The position numbers and the translations under genes were made by a program. Below the pieces are notes generated by a model. The model was not told the DNA's origin, did no database searches, and saw nothing but the letters and a program-made list of their open reading frames with translations. A stretch of DNA of 21,999 bases. Origin: Betaproteobacteria bacterium (lineage in GTDB: Bacteria > Pseudomonadota > Gammaproteobacteria > Burkholderiales > SG8-39). Where the stretch lies: the NCBI GenBank assembly GCA_011391185.1, contig JAABRB010000015.1, forward strand, positions 1 to 21,999, written 5' to 3'. Shown here in pieces: positions 9,380-18,533 of this stretch; position 1 is the stretch's first letter; the number at the start of each line of letters is the position of its first letter.

Positions 9380-10652
9380 GCCCGACACAGCCGGGCTGCG
9401 CAGACGCGCGCGCGGGCGAGACGCGCCGCCGGTCGGTTCCAGGGCTGCGCGCGGGCGCCGCGGTGCAGCGCGACTCAAAACGGGGTCGATCGACATCGGC
9501 TGGGGCGGGCGGGGACGCGCCTTGGCGGAGGAGTACGACCGGAGCCTGCTGTGGACCGCGTTGCTGCTCCTCACGCTCGGACTCGTGATGGTGTACTCGG
9601 CATCGATCGCAACGGCCGAGGCTGCACGGCACGCTGGCCACCAGCCCACCTACTTTCTCCTGCGTCACCTCGCCGCGCTCGGCGTGGCGATCATCGCCGC
9701 GGCGCTGACTTTCCAGGTGCCCATGCGTGCGTGGCAGCGCGCTGCGCCGTGGCTGTTCGTGCTCGGCGTTGCGGCACTGGCGCTGGTGCTCATTCCCGGG
9801 CTGGGCCGGGAAGTGAATGGGGCACGCCGCTGGCTCGCGCTGCCCGGCTTCAACGTGCAGCCGTCAGAACTCGTCAAGATCGCCGCAGTACTGTACGCGG
9901 CCGATTACACCGCGCGCAAGACTGCGGTGATGCACAGCTTCCGGGACGGCCTGCTGCCGATGCTCGGGGTCATGCTCATCGTCGGCTGGCTGCTCCTGCG
10001 CGAGCCCGATTTCGGCGCGTTCGTCGTGATTGCGGTCATCGCCACCGGAGTCCTCTTCGTCGGCGGCATGAACGTCCGCTGGTTCGCCGGTCTGCTCGCT
10101 CTCATGCTGGTCGGATTCGCCGCGCTGGTGCTCTCGTCGCCCTACCGCATGCAGCGAATCTTCGGGTTCATGGATCCCTGGTCCGATGCGTTCGGGCAAG
10201 GCTATCAACTCTCGCATGCCTTGATCGCCTTCGGCCGGGGTGAGTGGCTGGGCGTCGGCCTCGGCGCGAGCGTCGAGAAGCTTTTCTACCTTCCCGAGGC
10301 ACACACCGATTTTCTGCTGGCCGTGATCGGGGAGGAACTCGGCTTCGCCGGCGTGCTCATCGTGATCGGACTGTTCGCCTGGTTGGTGCTGCGCGCGTTC
10401 GCGATCGGGCGCCAGGCGGCCGCCCTGGAGCGACCGTTTGCCGCACTGGTCGCGCAGGGCATCGCGATCTGGATCGGCGTCCAGGCGTTCATCAACATGG
10501 GCGTGAATCTCGGCGTGCTGCCGACCAAGGGGCTGACGCTCCCGTTCATGAGCTTCGGCGGGACGGCGATCCTCGCCAATTGCGCGGCGCTCGCGATCCT
10601 CCTGCGCGTCGACTGGGAGAACCGGAGCCTCATGCGAGGCCAACAGACATGA
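9363..10652 (+). CDS. ftsW: Septal peptidoglycan glycosyltransferase FtsW
   Basis: FtsW is a SEDS-family membrane glycosyltransferase that polymerises lipid II at the septum with FtsI. Hydrophobic helices begin at [20 protein letters not shown], and the family motifs follow: [11 protein letters not shown] with [35 protein letters not shown] with the catalytic aspartate (316 in this numbering), and [18 protein letters not shown]. The start is uncertain. GTG at 9363 has GAGGAA at 9350-9355 seven bases upstream and gives 429 residues with an arginine-rich cytoplasmic tail of about 60. TTG at 9522 gives 376 residues starting just before the first helix. I chose 9363 for its ribosome binding site. 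E. coli FtsW has 414 residues. Confidence 0.93.
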   Translation: MLPRTEPDTAGLRRRARGRDAPPVGSRAARGRRGAARLKTGSIDIGWGGRGRALAEEYDRSLLWTALLLLTLGLVMVYSASIATAEAARHAGHQPTYFLLRHLAALGVAIIAAALTFQVPMRAWQRAAPWLFVLGVAALALVLIPGLGREVNGARRWLALPGFNVQPSELVKIAAVLYAADYTARKTAVMHSFRDGLLPMLGVMLIVGWLLLREPDFGAFVVIAVIATGVLFVGGMNVRWFAGLLALMLVGFAALVLSSPYRMQRIFGFMDPWSDAFGQGYQLSHALIAFGRGEWLGVGLGASVEKLFYLPEAHTDFLLAVIGEELGFAGVLIVIGLFAWLVLRAFAIGRQAAALERPFAALVAQGIAIWIGVQAFINMGVNLGVLPTKGLTLPFMSFGGTAILANCAALAILLRVDWENRSLMRGQQT

Positions 10653-10668
10653 CGAGTGTGCACCGGGC

Positions 10669-11730
10669 ATGGCGCGAACGATCATGATCATGGCGGGCGG
10701 AACCGGCGGGCACGTGTTTCCGGCACTGGCCGTTGCGGACGTGCTGCGTACCGCGGGCTGGCAGGTGGTCTGGCTTGGCTCGCGAACCGGCATGGAGGCC
10801 ACGCTGGTCCCGGCGCGCGGGTTCGAAACTGCCTGGATACGGTTCTCCGGGCTGCGCGGCAAGGGGATCGTGGCGAAGCTCCTGCTGCCCCTCAATCTCC
10901 TCGTCGCGTTCTGGCAGAGCGCCCGGGTGATTTTCGCGCGCCGGCCGGACGTGGTGCTGGGAATGGGGGGCTATGTCTCGTTCCCGGGCGGAATGATGGC
11001 CTCGCTCTTCAACCGTCCGCTGGCGATTCATGAGCAGAACTCCATTGCCGGGCTCGCCAACCGGGTCCTCGCCCGGCTTGCCGATCGCGTGCTCGTTGCT
11101 TTCCCGGATACGCTCGCGAAAGGGGAGTTCGTCGGCAATCCCGTCCGCGCGGAAATTGCGCGGATCGCGCCGCCCGAGGAGCGGTTCGCGGCCCGCAGCG
11201 GACCCTTGCGGGTCCTGGTCGTCGGCGGCAGTCTCGGCGCGGCGGCGCTGAACGATGTGGTGCCGAAAGCGCTTGCCCGGATCCCCGCAGCGCTGCGACC
11301 GGTCGTCACCCATCAGTCTGGCGAAAAGCACATTGCCGCGCTGCGCGCCAACTACGCGGCAGTCGGCGTGAAGGCCGAGCTGGTCCCGTTCATCGAAGAC
11401 ATGGCCGCCGCCTATGCCGGCGCCGATCTCGTGATCTGCCGTGCGGGGGCCACCACGGTTGCGGAACTCGCGGCGACCGGCGTCGCGAGCCTGCTCGTGC
11501 CGTTTCCGTTCGCGGTCGACGATCACCAGACGACCAACGCACGGTATCTCGTCGACCACGGCGCCGCGCTGCTTGAACAGCAGGCGCACCTCACTCCGGA
11601 ACGGCTCGCGGGAATGCTGAGCGACCTCACTCGCGAAGAGCTCCGCCAGATGGCCGAGCGCGCCCGCTCAGCCGCAAAGCCGGAGGCGACCGAAGCCGTT
11701 GCCCGGGCGTGCATGGAACTCGCGAAGTGA
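10669..11730 (+). CDS. murG: UDP-GlcNAc:lipid I GlcNAc transferase MurG
   Basis: MurG is a peripheral inner-membrane GT28 glycosyltransferase that adds GlcNAc to lipid I to form lipid II. The 353 residues show the N-terminal glycine-rich loop [13 protein letters not shown] (9-21) with His15, then [23 protein letters not shown], the second glycine-rich loop VVGGSLGA, and the donor-binding [11 protein letters not shown] block followed by [14 protein letters not shown]. The length matches E. coli (355). The ATG at 10669 is 16 bases after the ftsW stop, without a strong ribosome binding site. The stop codon overlaps the murC start (GTGA). Confidence 0.96.
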   Translation: MARTIMIMAGGTGGHVFPALAVADVLRTAGWQVVWLGSRTGMEATLVPARGFETAWIRFSGLRGKGIVAKLLLPLNLLVAFWQSARVIFARRPDVVLGMGGYVSFPGGMMASLFNRPLAIHEQNSIAGLANRVLARLADRVLVAFPDTLAKGEFVGNPVRAEIARIAPPEERFAARSGPLRVLVVGGSLGAAALNDVVPKALARIPAALRPVVTHQSGEKHIAALRANYAAVGVKAELVPFIEDMAAAYAGADLVICRAGATTVAELAATGVASLLVPFPFAVDDHQTTNARYLVDHGAALLEQQAHLTPERLAGMLSDLTREELRQMAERARSAAKPEATEAVARACMELAK

Positions 11731-13115
11731 AGCACAAGGTCAAGCGCATCCATTTCGTCGGCATCGGCGGCTCCGGGATGAGCGGCATCGCCGAAGTCCT
11801 GGCGAACCTGGACTACGCGGTGACGGGATCGGATATCGCCTCGAACCCGGCCACGGAGCGCCTAGCGGGCCTCGGCGTGAAAGTGACGATCGGGCACGCC
11901 GCGGACAACGTGGCGCAGGCGGACGTCGTCGTCGTCTCGACCGCTGTACGTTCGGACAACCCGGAAGTCCTTGCCGCGCGCACGCGCCGTGTTCCGGTGG
12001 TGCCGCGCGCGATGATGCTCGCCGAGCTGATGCGCCTGAAGCGGGGGATCGCCGTTGCCGGCACCCATGGCAAGACCACCACGACCAGCCTCGTTGCAAG
12101 CGTTCTGGCGGAAGGCGGACTGGACCCGACGTTCGTGATCGGCGGGCGCCTAACGGCGGCCGCCTCCAACGCGAAGCTCGGTGACGGCGAGTTCATCGTG
12201 GTCGAAGCCGATGAATCCGACGCGTCATTCCTTCACCTGCAGCCGGTGATCGCGGTGGTCACGAACATCGACGTCGATCACATGGAGACCTACGAGCACG
12301 ACTTCGCCAGACTGAAGCAGGCGTTCATCGAATTCGTCCGCAATCTGCCCTTCTACGGGACCGCGGTGTTGTGCGCAGACGACCCGCACGTGCGCGAGAT
12401 CATGCCGTTCGTCTCGAAGCCGGTGGTGACCTATGGATTCAGCGCGGACGCGATGCTGCGCGCGGAAGACGTCGTGCACGCGGGAGGGCAAATGCGGTTC
12501 CGCGTGATCCGCGAGGGCGCCGCGCCACTCGATTGCCGGCTGAATCTGCCCGGCCGCCACAACGTCCAGAACGCGCTCGCCGCAATCGCGGTGGGTGCCG
12601 AGCTGGGCATCGCCGATGCGGCGATGCAGAAGGCGCTCGCGGAGTTTCGCGGCGTGGGGCGCCGGTTCCAGCACTACGGGGACGTGCCGCTTGCCGGCGG
12701 CGGCACGATGACCCTGATCGACGACTATGGTCATCACCCGGCGGAAATGGAAGCGACCCTGGACGCCGCGCGCGGAGCCTTTCCGGGGCGGCGCATCGCG
12801 CTCGCATTCCAGCCGCATCGCTACACACGCACTCGCGATCTTTTCGAAGACTTCGTGCGGGTGCTCTCGCTCGCCGATTGCGTGCTGCTCGCTGAGGTGT
12901 ATCCGGCCGGCGAGACGCCGATCGTGGCCGCCGACGGCCGCTCTCTCGCCCGCGCAGTCCGGGTGGCGGGGAAAGTCGAGCCGATCTTCGTCGAAGACAT
13001 CACCGAGATGCCGGAGGCGATCCGGCAGGCCGCGCGCGACAAGGACGTGGTGGTCACGATGGGCGCCGGTTCGATCGGCACCGTGGCCCAGAAACTCGTG
13101 CAGCAGGGCCCTTGA
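11727..13115 (+). CDS. murC: UDP-N-acetylmuramate:L-alanine ligase MurC
   Basis: MurC attaches the first stem residue, L-alanine, to UDP-MurNAc. The 462 residues show [16 protein letters not shown] near the N-terminus, the ATP loop GTHGKTTTT (lysine at 116), [30 protein letters not shown] and [13 protein letters not shown], all typical of MurC. I chose the GTG at 11727, which overlaps the murG stop as GTGA and gives [19 protein letters not shown] six codons upstream (11709) is open too but has no family support. E. coli MurC is about 30 residues longer. Confidence 0.96.
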   Translation: MKHKVKRIHFVGIGGSGMSGIAEVLANLDYAVTGSDIASNPATERLAGLGVKVTIGHAADNVAQADVVVVSTAVRSDNPEVLAARTRRVPVVPRAMMLAELMRLKRGIAVAGTHGKTTTTSLVASVLAEGGLDPTFVIGGRLTAAASNAKLGDGEFIVVEADESDASFLHLQPVIAVVTNIDVDHMETYEHDFARLKQAFIEFVRNLPFYGTAVLCADDPHVREIMPFVSKPVVTYGFSADAMLRAEDVVHAGGQMRFRVIREGAAPLDCRLNLPGRHNVQNALAAIAVGAELGIADAAMQKALAEFRGVGRRFQHYGDVPLAGGGTMTLIDDYGHHPAEMEATLDAARGAFPGRRIALAFQPHRYTRTRDLFEDFVRVLSLADCVLLAEVYPAGETPIVAADGRSLARAVRVAGKVEPIFVEDITEMPEAIRQAARDKDVVVTMGAGSIGTVAQKLVQQGP

Positions 13116-13122
13116 TCGAGCG

Positions 13123-14094
13123 ATGGACATGGCCGAGTACAGACCCGTGAGCGATGCAGCCGCAGCCAACGAGCTCCGTGGCCGACTGTTGCGCGACGAG
13201 CCCATGGCACGCCACGTGACCTGGCGAGCCGGCGGGCGCGCAGCACGTGCGTATCGGCCGGCCGACATCGCTGACCTCGCGGCGTTCCTGCGTACGCTGC
13301 CGGTGGCCGAGCCGGTGTACTTCGTCGGCCTCGGCAGCAACCTCCTGGTGCGTGATGGTGGATTCCCCGGGACGATCATCCTCCAGCACAGCACGCGAGG
13401 AACGTTGCGCACCGAAGGGGACCCGGTCTACGCCGACGCCAGCGTGGCCAGCCCGAAAGTCGCACGGTTCGCCGCAACCCACGGGCTCGAAGGCGCGGAA
13501 TTTCTGGCGGGCATACCGGGCACGGTGGGCGGGGCGCTTGCCATGAACGCCGGCTGCTATGGAGCGGAGACCTGGGAGTGCGTCGAGCGCGTCCGCATGA
13601 TCGGCCGCGACGGTGGACTCGTCGATCGAACGCGTGCGGATTTCGAGATCGGTTACCGACACGTTGCCCTGAATCACGGAAGCCTGGGCGTGGACGAGTG
13701 GTTTTGCGGCGCATGGTTCCGGTTCCGGCCGGGGAACCCGACGCAGGCACGCGCCCGGATCCGGGACCTGCTGGCGCGCCGCGTCGCGAGCCAGCCGCTC
13801 GAGCTGCCGAACGCAGGGTCCGTGTTCCGCAATCCACGCGAGGGGTACGCGGCACAACTCATCGATTCGTGCGGCCTGAAAGGGTATGCGATCGGCGGCG
13901 CCCGCATCTCGGAGAAGCATGCGAATTTCATCGTCAACCCGAAAGGCGGCGCAAGCGCGATCGACATCGAGACGCTCATTGCACATGTGCGTACGACGGT
14001 CCGTGCGAAGTTTGGCGTCGATCTGGTTCCCGAGGTGCGCATCATCGGTAATCCCGGTGGAACCGAGTACCCGGGCGGGGAGGCGTCGCGATGA
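13123..14094 (+). CDS. murB: UDP-N-acetylenolpyruvoylglucosamine reductase MurB
   Basis: MurB is the FAD enzyme that reduces UDP-GlcNAc-enolpyruvate to UDP-MurNAc with NADPH. The 323 residues show [12 protein letters not shown] (69-80) in the FAD-binding domain, [30 protein letters not shown] with the catalytic serine (233), the [18 protein letters not shown] block, and a C-terminal glutamate (304, VPEVRIIG) that acts as second catalytic acid. The arrangement fits type II MurB, the short form without the extra E. coli-type insertion. The ATG at 13123 is seven bases after murC; a second ATG at 13129 is possible. The open frame reaching back to 12727 is a shadow of murC. Confidence 0.95.
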   Translation: MDMAEYRPVSDAAAANELRGRLLRDEPMARHVTWRAGGRAARAYRPADIADLAAFLRTLPVAEPVYFVGLGSNLLVRDGGFPGTIILQHSTRGTLRTEGDPVYADASVASPKVARFAATHGLEGAEFLAGIPGTVGGALAMNAGCYGAETWECVERVRMIGRDGGLVDRTRADFEIGYRHVALNHGSLGVDEWFCGAWFRFRPGNPTQARARIRDLLARRVASQPLELPNAGSVFRNPREGYAAQLIDSCGLKGYAIGGARISEKHANFIVNPKGGASAIDIETLIAHVRTTVRAKFGVDLVPEVRIIGNPGGTEYPGGEASR

Positions 14095-15047
14095 GCGGCC
14101 ATTTTCCCCAATCGTTCGGCAAAGTGGGCGTGCTCCTCGGCGGCCGCTCTGCCGAACGCGAGGTTTCGCTGAAAAGCGGCGCGATGGTGCTCGGCGCCCT
14201 GCGTGGCCGGGGCGTGGATGCCCGCCCCTTCGATCTGCGGGACCGCGGCCTTGATGCGCTGATCGCCGAACGGTTCGATCGCGTATTCATCGCGCTGCAC
14301 GGGCGCTATGGCGAGGACGGCACCATCCAGGGCGCGCTCGAGCTGCTCGGCATTCCCTATACCGGCGCGGGTGTGATGGCCAGCGCGCTGGCGATGGACA
14401 AGTGGCGCACGAAACTCGTGTGGGAGGCGGCCGGGATCTCCACGCCGCGCTACGAGCTCATCGATGCGCACAGTGACTACCCGGCGGTGGCCGGGCGGCT
14501 CGGTCTGCCGATCATGGTGAAGCCGGTCAACGAAGGCTCTTCCATCGGCATGACAAAAGTGCGTCGAGGAGCCGATCTCGGCAGCGCCTACACCCTCGCC
14601 GCGAAGTACGACGCCCTGGTGATGGCGGAGCAGTTCATCGACGGCGTGGAGCTCACCGTCGGCATCCTCGGGGGCGACGCGCTTCCGGCGATCCGGCTCG
14701 AGACGCCGCGCGACTTCTACGACTACGAGGCGAAGTACGTTGCGGACGATACGCGGTACATCCTGCCGTGCGGACTTCCGGAAGCCGAAGAGCGGCGCAT
14801 TGCGCGCGACTCGCTGCGGGCCTTCGACACGCTGGGCTGCCGTGGCTGGGGCCGCGTCGATCTGCTGGTTGATCACGGTGGAACGCCCTACTTCCTGGAG
14901 GTCAACACGTCGCCGGGGATGACCGACCATTCGCTCGTACCGATGGCCGCCCGGCATGCCGGAATCCCATTCGACGCGCTCTGCCTGCGCATCCTGGCGC
15001 TGGCGACGGCAGGTGATGCACAACCGGGGAGGGCGCATGTGGGATAG
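14091..15047 (+). CDS. ddl: D-alanine:D-alanine ligase
   Basis: Ddl makes the D-Ala-D-Ala dipeptide used by MurF, in an ATP-dependent ATP-grasp reaction. The 318 residues show [13 protein letters not shown] (15-27) with the catalytic glutamate of the E. coli DdlB E15 type at 22, [20 protein letters not shown], the [16 protein letters not shown] loop that covers the active site, and GWGRVDLL followed by [12 protein letters not shown] for metal binding. Placement between murB and ftsQ is that of ddlB. The start overlaps the murB stop as ATGA and the end overlaps ftsQ by 11 bases. Confidence 0.96.
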   Translation: MSGHFPQSFGKVGVLLGGRSAEREVSLKSGAMVLGALRGRGVDARPFDLRDRGLDALIAERFDRVFIALHGRYGEDGTIQGALELLGIPYTGAGVMASALAMDKWRTKLVWEAAGISTPRYELIDAHSDYPAVAGRLGLPIMVKPVNEGSSIGMTKVRRGADLGSAYTLAAKYDALVMAEQFIDGVELTVGILGGDALPAIRLETPRDFYDYEAKYVADDTRYILPCGLPEAEERRIARDSLRAFDTLGCRGWGRVDLLVDHGGTPYFLEVNTSPGMTDHSLVPMAARHAGIPFDALCLRILALATAGDAQPGRAHVG

Positions 15048-15807
15048 CCCGCGGCTCCTGAACAGCATCGCTCGCGGACTGTTCCTCGCGGCGGGTGCCA
15101 TCGCGGTCTACCTGATTGCGCGCGCGGCCATGACCTCGACGCTCTTCCCGCTGCGCATCGTGAGCGTTGCCGGCGAGCTGCAGCACGTAAGCGGCGACGC
15201 GATTCGGGTCGGGCTGGAAGGGCGTGTTTCGGGAAATTTCTTCGCCGCGAACCTCGACGCGTTGCGAGTTGCCCTCGAGGCGCTGCCGTGGGTACGCCGG
15301 GCAGCGGTCCGGCGGCTATGGCCGGACCTTATCCAGATTCGCATCGAGGAGCACGTGCCGATTGCGCGCTGGACGGACCAGCGCCTGGTCAACACATACG
15401 GCGAACTCTTCAACGGCGATCTCGACGCGGCGCTGCCCGTTCTCGGCGGACCACCGGGCGCCGAGCGGCAGGTCGTCGCACGCTACGCGGCATTCAGCGC
15501 GCTGCTCGCACCGCTCGGCACCGAGCTCGCGCAACTCGTGCTGTCGCCCCGCCATGCCTGGCAGATCAAGCTCGCGAGCGGTACCACCCTTGAGCTCGGG
15601 CGTGAACGGTCGCGCGAGCCCGCCGAAGCCCGCCTCGAACGTTTCGTCTCCGCGTACCCGCAGGTCGTCGCGGAGCTGGGCCAGCCGGTCGAGCACGTCG
15701 ACCTGCGTTATCCGAACGGATTTGCCGTGCGCGTCCCCGCACCCGCCACCCAGGCGGACGGAAAGGCGCGCGCACCTGTTGATTCGCGCCGCACGTTGAA
15801 GGAGTGA
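15037..15807 (+). CDS. ftsQ: Cell division protein FtsQ
   Basis: FtsQ is a bitopic inner-membrane protein that links early and late divisome parts through FtsB/FtsL. The 256 residues show a short cytoplasmic start, one membrane helix (about 13-31), then a POTRA domain from [11 protein letters not shown] to about residue 105, including the typical [15 protein letters not shown] and [12 protein letters not shown] segments. The FtsQ beta domain follows and ends with [13 protein letters not shown]. The ATG at 15037 lies inside the end of ddl, with GGGGAGGG at about 15027-15033 as a clear ribosome binding site. The frame is open upstream within ddl but without family sequence. A short hydrophilic tail ends at 15807, seven bases before ftsA. 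Confidence 0.94.
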   Translation: MWDSPRLLNSIARGLFLAAGAIAVYLIARAAMTSTLFPLRIVSVAGELQHVSGDAIRVGLEGRVSGNFFAANLDALRVALEALPWVRRAAVRRLWPDLIQIRIEEHVPIARWTDQRLVNTYGELFNGDLDAALPVLGGPPGAERQVVARYAAFSALLAPLGTELAQLVLSPRHAWQIKLASGTTLELGRERSREPAEARLERFVSAYPQVVAELGQPVEHVDLRYPNGFAVRVPAPATQADGKARAPVDSRRTLKE

Positions 15808-15814
15808 TCGAGCC

Positions 15815-17173
15815 ATGCAGAAGGACATGTCGTTGTATCTCGACCATGGAGAAATCGAGCACGAGCTCGATCTCCGGCGCCGATCCGAGCCACGCCCGGG
15901 AACGTCCGAATCTGCGCCCGCACGCGGCGCGCTGACCGGAAAGCTGCGGCGCGAGTCCCGAAATCAGCTCGTTGGCCTGGACATCGGGACCTCCAAGGTC
16001 GTTGCGCTGGTCGCCGAAGTGACCCCGGACGGCCGGCTCGATGTGATCGGCATGGGCAGCCACGACTCGAGCGGACTCAAGAAGGGCGTCGTCGTGAACA
16101 TCGAGGCCACCGTGACGGCCATTCAGCGTGCGCTCGAGGAAGCCGAGCTGATGGCCGACTGCAAGATCCAGCGCGTCTTCACCGGCATCGCGGGAAGTCA
16201 CATCCGCAGCTTCAACTCCACCGGCATGGTCGCCATCAAGGACCGGGAAGTGACGTCCGCAGATGTGGAGCGCGTGATCGAGACTGCTCGCGCGATGCCC
16301 ATTCCGACCGACCAGCAGGTGCTCCACATCCTGACCCAGGAATTCGTGATCGACGGGCAGGACGGAATCCGTGAACCGCTCGGGATGAGCGGTGTCCGGC
16401 TCGAGGTCAAGACGCACATCGTCACGGGCGCGGTCTCGGCGGCGCAAAACATCGTGAAGTGCGTGCGGCGCTGCGGTCTGGAGGTTTCCGATCTGATTCT
16501 GCAGCCGCTCGCGTCCAGCCTGGCGGTCCTTTCCGAGGACGAGAAGGAGCTTGGTGTGGCGCTGGTCGACATCGGCGGCGGCACCACGGATGTCGCGATT
16601 TTCCGGGAAGGCGCGATCCGTCATACCGCGGTGATTCCGATCGCGGGCGACCAGATCACCAACGACATCGCAATGGCATTGCGCACGCCGACCCCCGATG
16701 CCGAGGAGATCAAGCTGCGCTACGGCTGCGCGCTGCGCCAACTCGCGGACCCCGCCGACATGATCGAGGTGCCTGGCCTGGGCGATCGCGCCCCGCGCGA
16801 GCTGTCGCGGCAAACCCTCGCCGAGGTCATCGAGCCGCGCGTCGAGGAGCTCTACTCGCTCGTGCAGCAGGTCCTGCGTCATTCGGGTTTCGAGGAGCTC
16901 ATCTCCTCGGGAATCGTGTTGACGGGCGGGTCGTCGGTCATGCAGGGCATGGTCGATCTCGGCGAAGAGATCTTTCACATGCCCGTGCGTCTCGGCACGC
17001 CGCGCTACGGAGGCGGGCTCGCCGAGGTGGTCCATCACCCGCGCTATGCGACGGCGATGGGCCTGCTGCTGGAAGGCAAATCGCAGCTCGAGCGGGGGAT
17101 CCTCGCCCGCCAAAGCGGCTCTTTCAAGCTCACCTTGAGGAGGATGCGCGAATGGTTCCAGAAGAATTTCTAG
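15815..17173 (+). CDS. ftsA: Cell division protein FtsA, with N-terminal extension
   Basis: FtsA is the actin-like ATPase that tethers FtsZ to the membrane and recruits the divisome. The 452 residues contain the phosphate-1 motif GLDIGTSK (54-61), the phosphate-2 motif DIGGGTTDVAIF (from 252), GIVLTGGSS, and the C-terminal amphipathic membrane helix RRMREWFQKNF (442-452). Typical FtsA proteins reach the first motif about 10 residues from the start, so this one has roughly 43 extra residues: an acidic and His-containing part (4-19), then an Arg/Pro/Ser-rich part (21-50). No ATG, GTG or TTG lies between the extension and the fold in this frame, and AAGGAG at 15799-15804 precedes the ATG, so the extension looks real. 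Confidence 0.95.
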   Translation: MQKDMSLYLDHGEIEHELDLRRRSEPRPGTSESAPARGALTGKLRRESRNQLVGLDIGTSKVVALVAEVTPDGRLDVIGMGSHDSSGLKKGVVVNIEATVTAIQRALEEAELMADCKIQRVFTGIAGSHIRSFNSTGMVAIKDREVTSADVERVIETARAMPIPTDQQVLHILTQEFVIDGQDGIREPLGMSGVRLEVKTHIVTGAVSAAQNIVKCVRRCGLEVSDLILQPLASSLAVLSEDEKELGVALVDIGGGTTDVAIFREGAIRHTAVIPIAGDQITNDIAMALRTPTPDAEEIKLRYGCALRQLADPADMIEVPGLGDRAPRELSRQTLAEVIEPRVEELYSLVQQVLRHSGFEELISSGIVLTGGSSVMQGMVDLGEEIFHMPVRLGTPRYGGGLAEVVHHPRYATAMGLLLEGKSQLERGILARQSGSFKLTLRRMREWFQKNF

Positions 17174-17213
17174 TCCGCACGACGCGAATCACTTTTTCTT
17201 AAACCCCGGTCGG

Positions 17214-17222
17214 AAAGGAGGC
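17214..17222 (+). promoter_or_regulatory. Strong ribosome binding site of ftsZ
   Basis: AAAGGAGGC lies just before the ftsZ ATG with an optimal distance (AGGAGG ends five bases upstream). It is the best Shine-Dalgarno match in the window; most other genes have weak sites or start by overlap coupling. This fits the need for many more FtsZ than FtsA molecules from one transcript. Confidence 0.75.
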
Positions 17223-17226
17223 AGGC

Positions 17227-18375
17227 ATGTTCGAAATCTTGGAAACGCAGGTGAACGGAACGGTCATCAAGGTAATCGGCGTGGGCGGCGCAGGTGGCAA
17301 TGCGGTCGACCACATGATCCGCAATGGTGTGGGTGGCGTGGATTTTGTTTCCGCCAACACCGATGCGCAGGCGCTCGCTCGCACGCTCGCCAAGCAGCAC
17401 ATCCAGCTCGGCGGCTCGGGACTCGGCGCGGGAGCGCGGCCCGAGGCCGGACGCGATGCGGCGCTCGAGGGTCGCGAGCAGATCCGTGAAGCGTTGACGG
17501 GCGCTCACATGGCGTTCATCACGGCCGGCATGGGCGGCGGGACCGGCACGGGGGCGGCGCCGGTGGTCGCCGAGATCGCGAAGGAGCTCGGCATCCTGAC
17601 GGTGGCCGTCGTGACCAAGCCTTTCGCGTTCGAGGGCAAGCGCCAGAAGGTCGCGGAAACCGGGATCGAGGAGCTCGCGCAACACGTCGACTCGCTCATC
17701 GTCATCCTGAACGAAAGGCTGATGGACGTGCTTGGCGACGACGTCTCGATGAAGGAGGCCTTCCGCGCGGCCGACGACGTTCTGCACAACGCCGTTGCCG
17801 GCATCGCGGAAATCATCAATTGTCCGGGGCTCGTCAACGTCGACTTCGAGGACGTGCGCACCGTGATGGCGGAGATGGGGATGGCCATGATGGGGTCGTC
17901 CTACGCCAACGGAGTGGACCGCGCGCGCATCGCCGCCGAGCAGGCCGTCGCAAGCCCGTTGCTCGAAGGCGTGAATCTGTCCGGTGCACGCGGTGTGCTG
18001 GTGAACATCACGGCGAGCGACGGTCTGAAGATGCGTGAAGTGAACGAGGTCATGAATACCGTACGCAGTTTCGCGGCCGACGACGCGACGATCATCTTCG
18101 GCGCGGTATACGATGACTCGATTGGCGACGACCTTCGCGTGACGGTCGTGGCAACCGGCCTGGGTCAGGCGCAGCTCGTCCGCCAGCCGCGGCCGCAGCT
18201 CGTCGTGCAGCGGACCGGCACGCATGACGTACCGATGGGCAGCGTGGATTTCGGTGCGCTCGATTCCGCGCCGGCGGTGTTCCGCAAGAATCGCGCGTCG
18301 ACGATCGAGGCGCTTGCCCAGAGCGGCGTGGACAAGTACGACATTCCGGCATTTCTCCGGAAACAGGCGGACTGA
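17227..18375 (+). CDS. ftsZ: Cell division protein FtsZ
   Basis: FtsZ is the tubulin-like GTPase that forms the Z ring. The 382 residues show GVGGAGGNAVDHM (18-30) for nucleotide binding, the tubulin signature GGGTGTG (103-109), the T7 loop NVDFED with N204, D206 and D209 for GTP hydrolysis in the neighbouring subunit, a short linker, and the C-terminal peptide YDIPAFLR that binds FtsA and ZipA. Two positions look unusual from memory: Arg71 in GAGARPEAG, where Asn is usual (GANPE), and Leu161 in VILNERL, where Pro is usual (IPNE). Catalytic residues are intact. A 53-base gap separates it from ftsA and no intrinsic terminator follows. Confidence 0.97.
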   Translation: MFEILETQVNGTVIKVIGVGGAGGNAVDHMIRNGVGGVDFVSANTDAQALARTLAKQHIQLGGSGLGAGARPEAGRDAALEGREQIREALTGAHMAFITAGMGGGTGTGAAPVVAEIAKELGILTVAVVTKPFAFEGKRQKVAETGIEELAQHVDSLIVILNERLMDVLGDDVSMKEAFRAADDVLHNAVAGIAEIINCPGLVNVDFEDVRTVMAEMGMAMMGSSYANGVDRARIAAEQAVASPLLEGVNLSGARGVLVNITASDGLKMREVNEVMNTVRSFAADDATIIFGAVYDDSIGDDLRVTVVATGLGQAQLVRQPRPQLVVQRTGTHDVPMGSVDFGALDSAPAVFRKNRASTIEALAQSGVDKYDIPAFLRKQAD

Positions 18376-18468
18376 GGGCGGCATGCCAGGCAGATAGCGG
18401 GTAGCGGAATCGGCTTCGCCTGCGGGCGAGCGTGAAATGCGGCACCGCGTCAATGCGGGGTCCGAGGG

Positions 18469-18482
18469 CCGCCGGGTGGCGG
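18469..18482 (+). repeat. Short GC hairpin between ftsZ and lpxC
   Basis: CCGCC (18469-18473) and GGCGG (18478-18482) form a 5-bp stem with a GGGT loop. No T run follows, so it is not a convincing terminator. It occupies the place where the -35 element of the lpxC promoter would be. The rest of the 158-base gap shows no gene. Confidence 0.3.
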
Positions 18483-18500
18483 TGAGTCGTCGCTCCGCGA

Positions 18501-18506
18501 TATAAT
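18501..18506 (+). promoter_or_regulatory. Candidate -10 element of the lpxC promoter
   Basis: TATAAT at 18501-18506 is an exact -10 consensus, 27 bases before the lpxC ATG in otherwise GC-rich sequence. No good -35 hexamer lies 16-18 bases upstream (the sequence there is GGCGGT-like), and there is no extended TG element. The promoter may need an activator or be modest. It would let lpxC be expressed separately from the division genes. Confidence 0.55.
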
Positions 18507-18533
18507 CTAACTCTTTGCGAATAAAGAAGAACG

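Noticed and set aside
7919..9649. A 576-residue minus-strand open frame opposite murD and the ftsW start
   Set aside because: Low-complexity Arg/His/Ala-rich shadow; no motifs or ribosome binding site.
15566..17113. A 515-residue minus-strand open frame opposite ftsA
   Set aside because: Shadow of ftsA; rich in His, Asp and Arg, as expected for the complement of this codon usage.
17170..18453. A 427-residue minus-strand open frame opposite ftsZ
   Set aside because: Mirrors ftsZ almost exactly and has no domain of its own.
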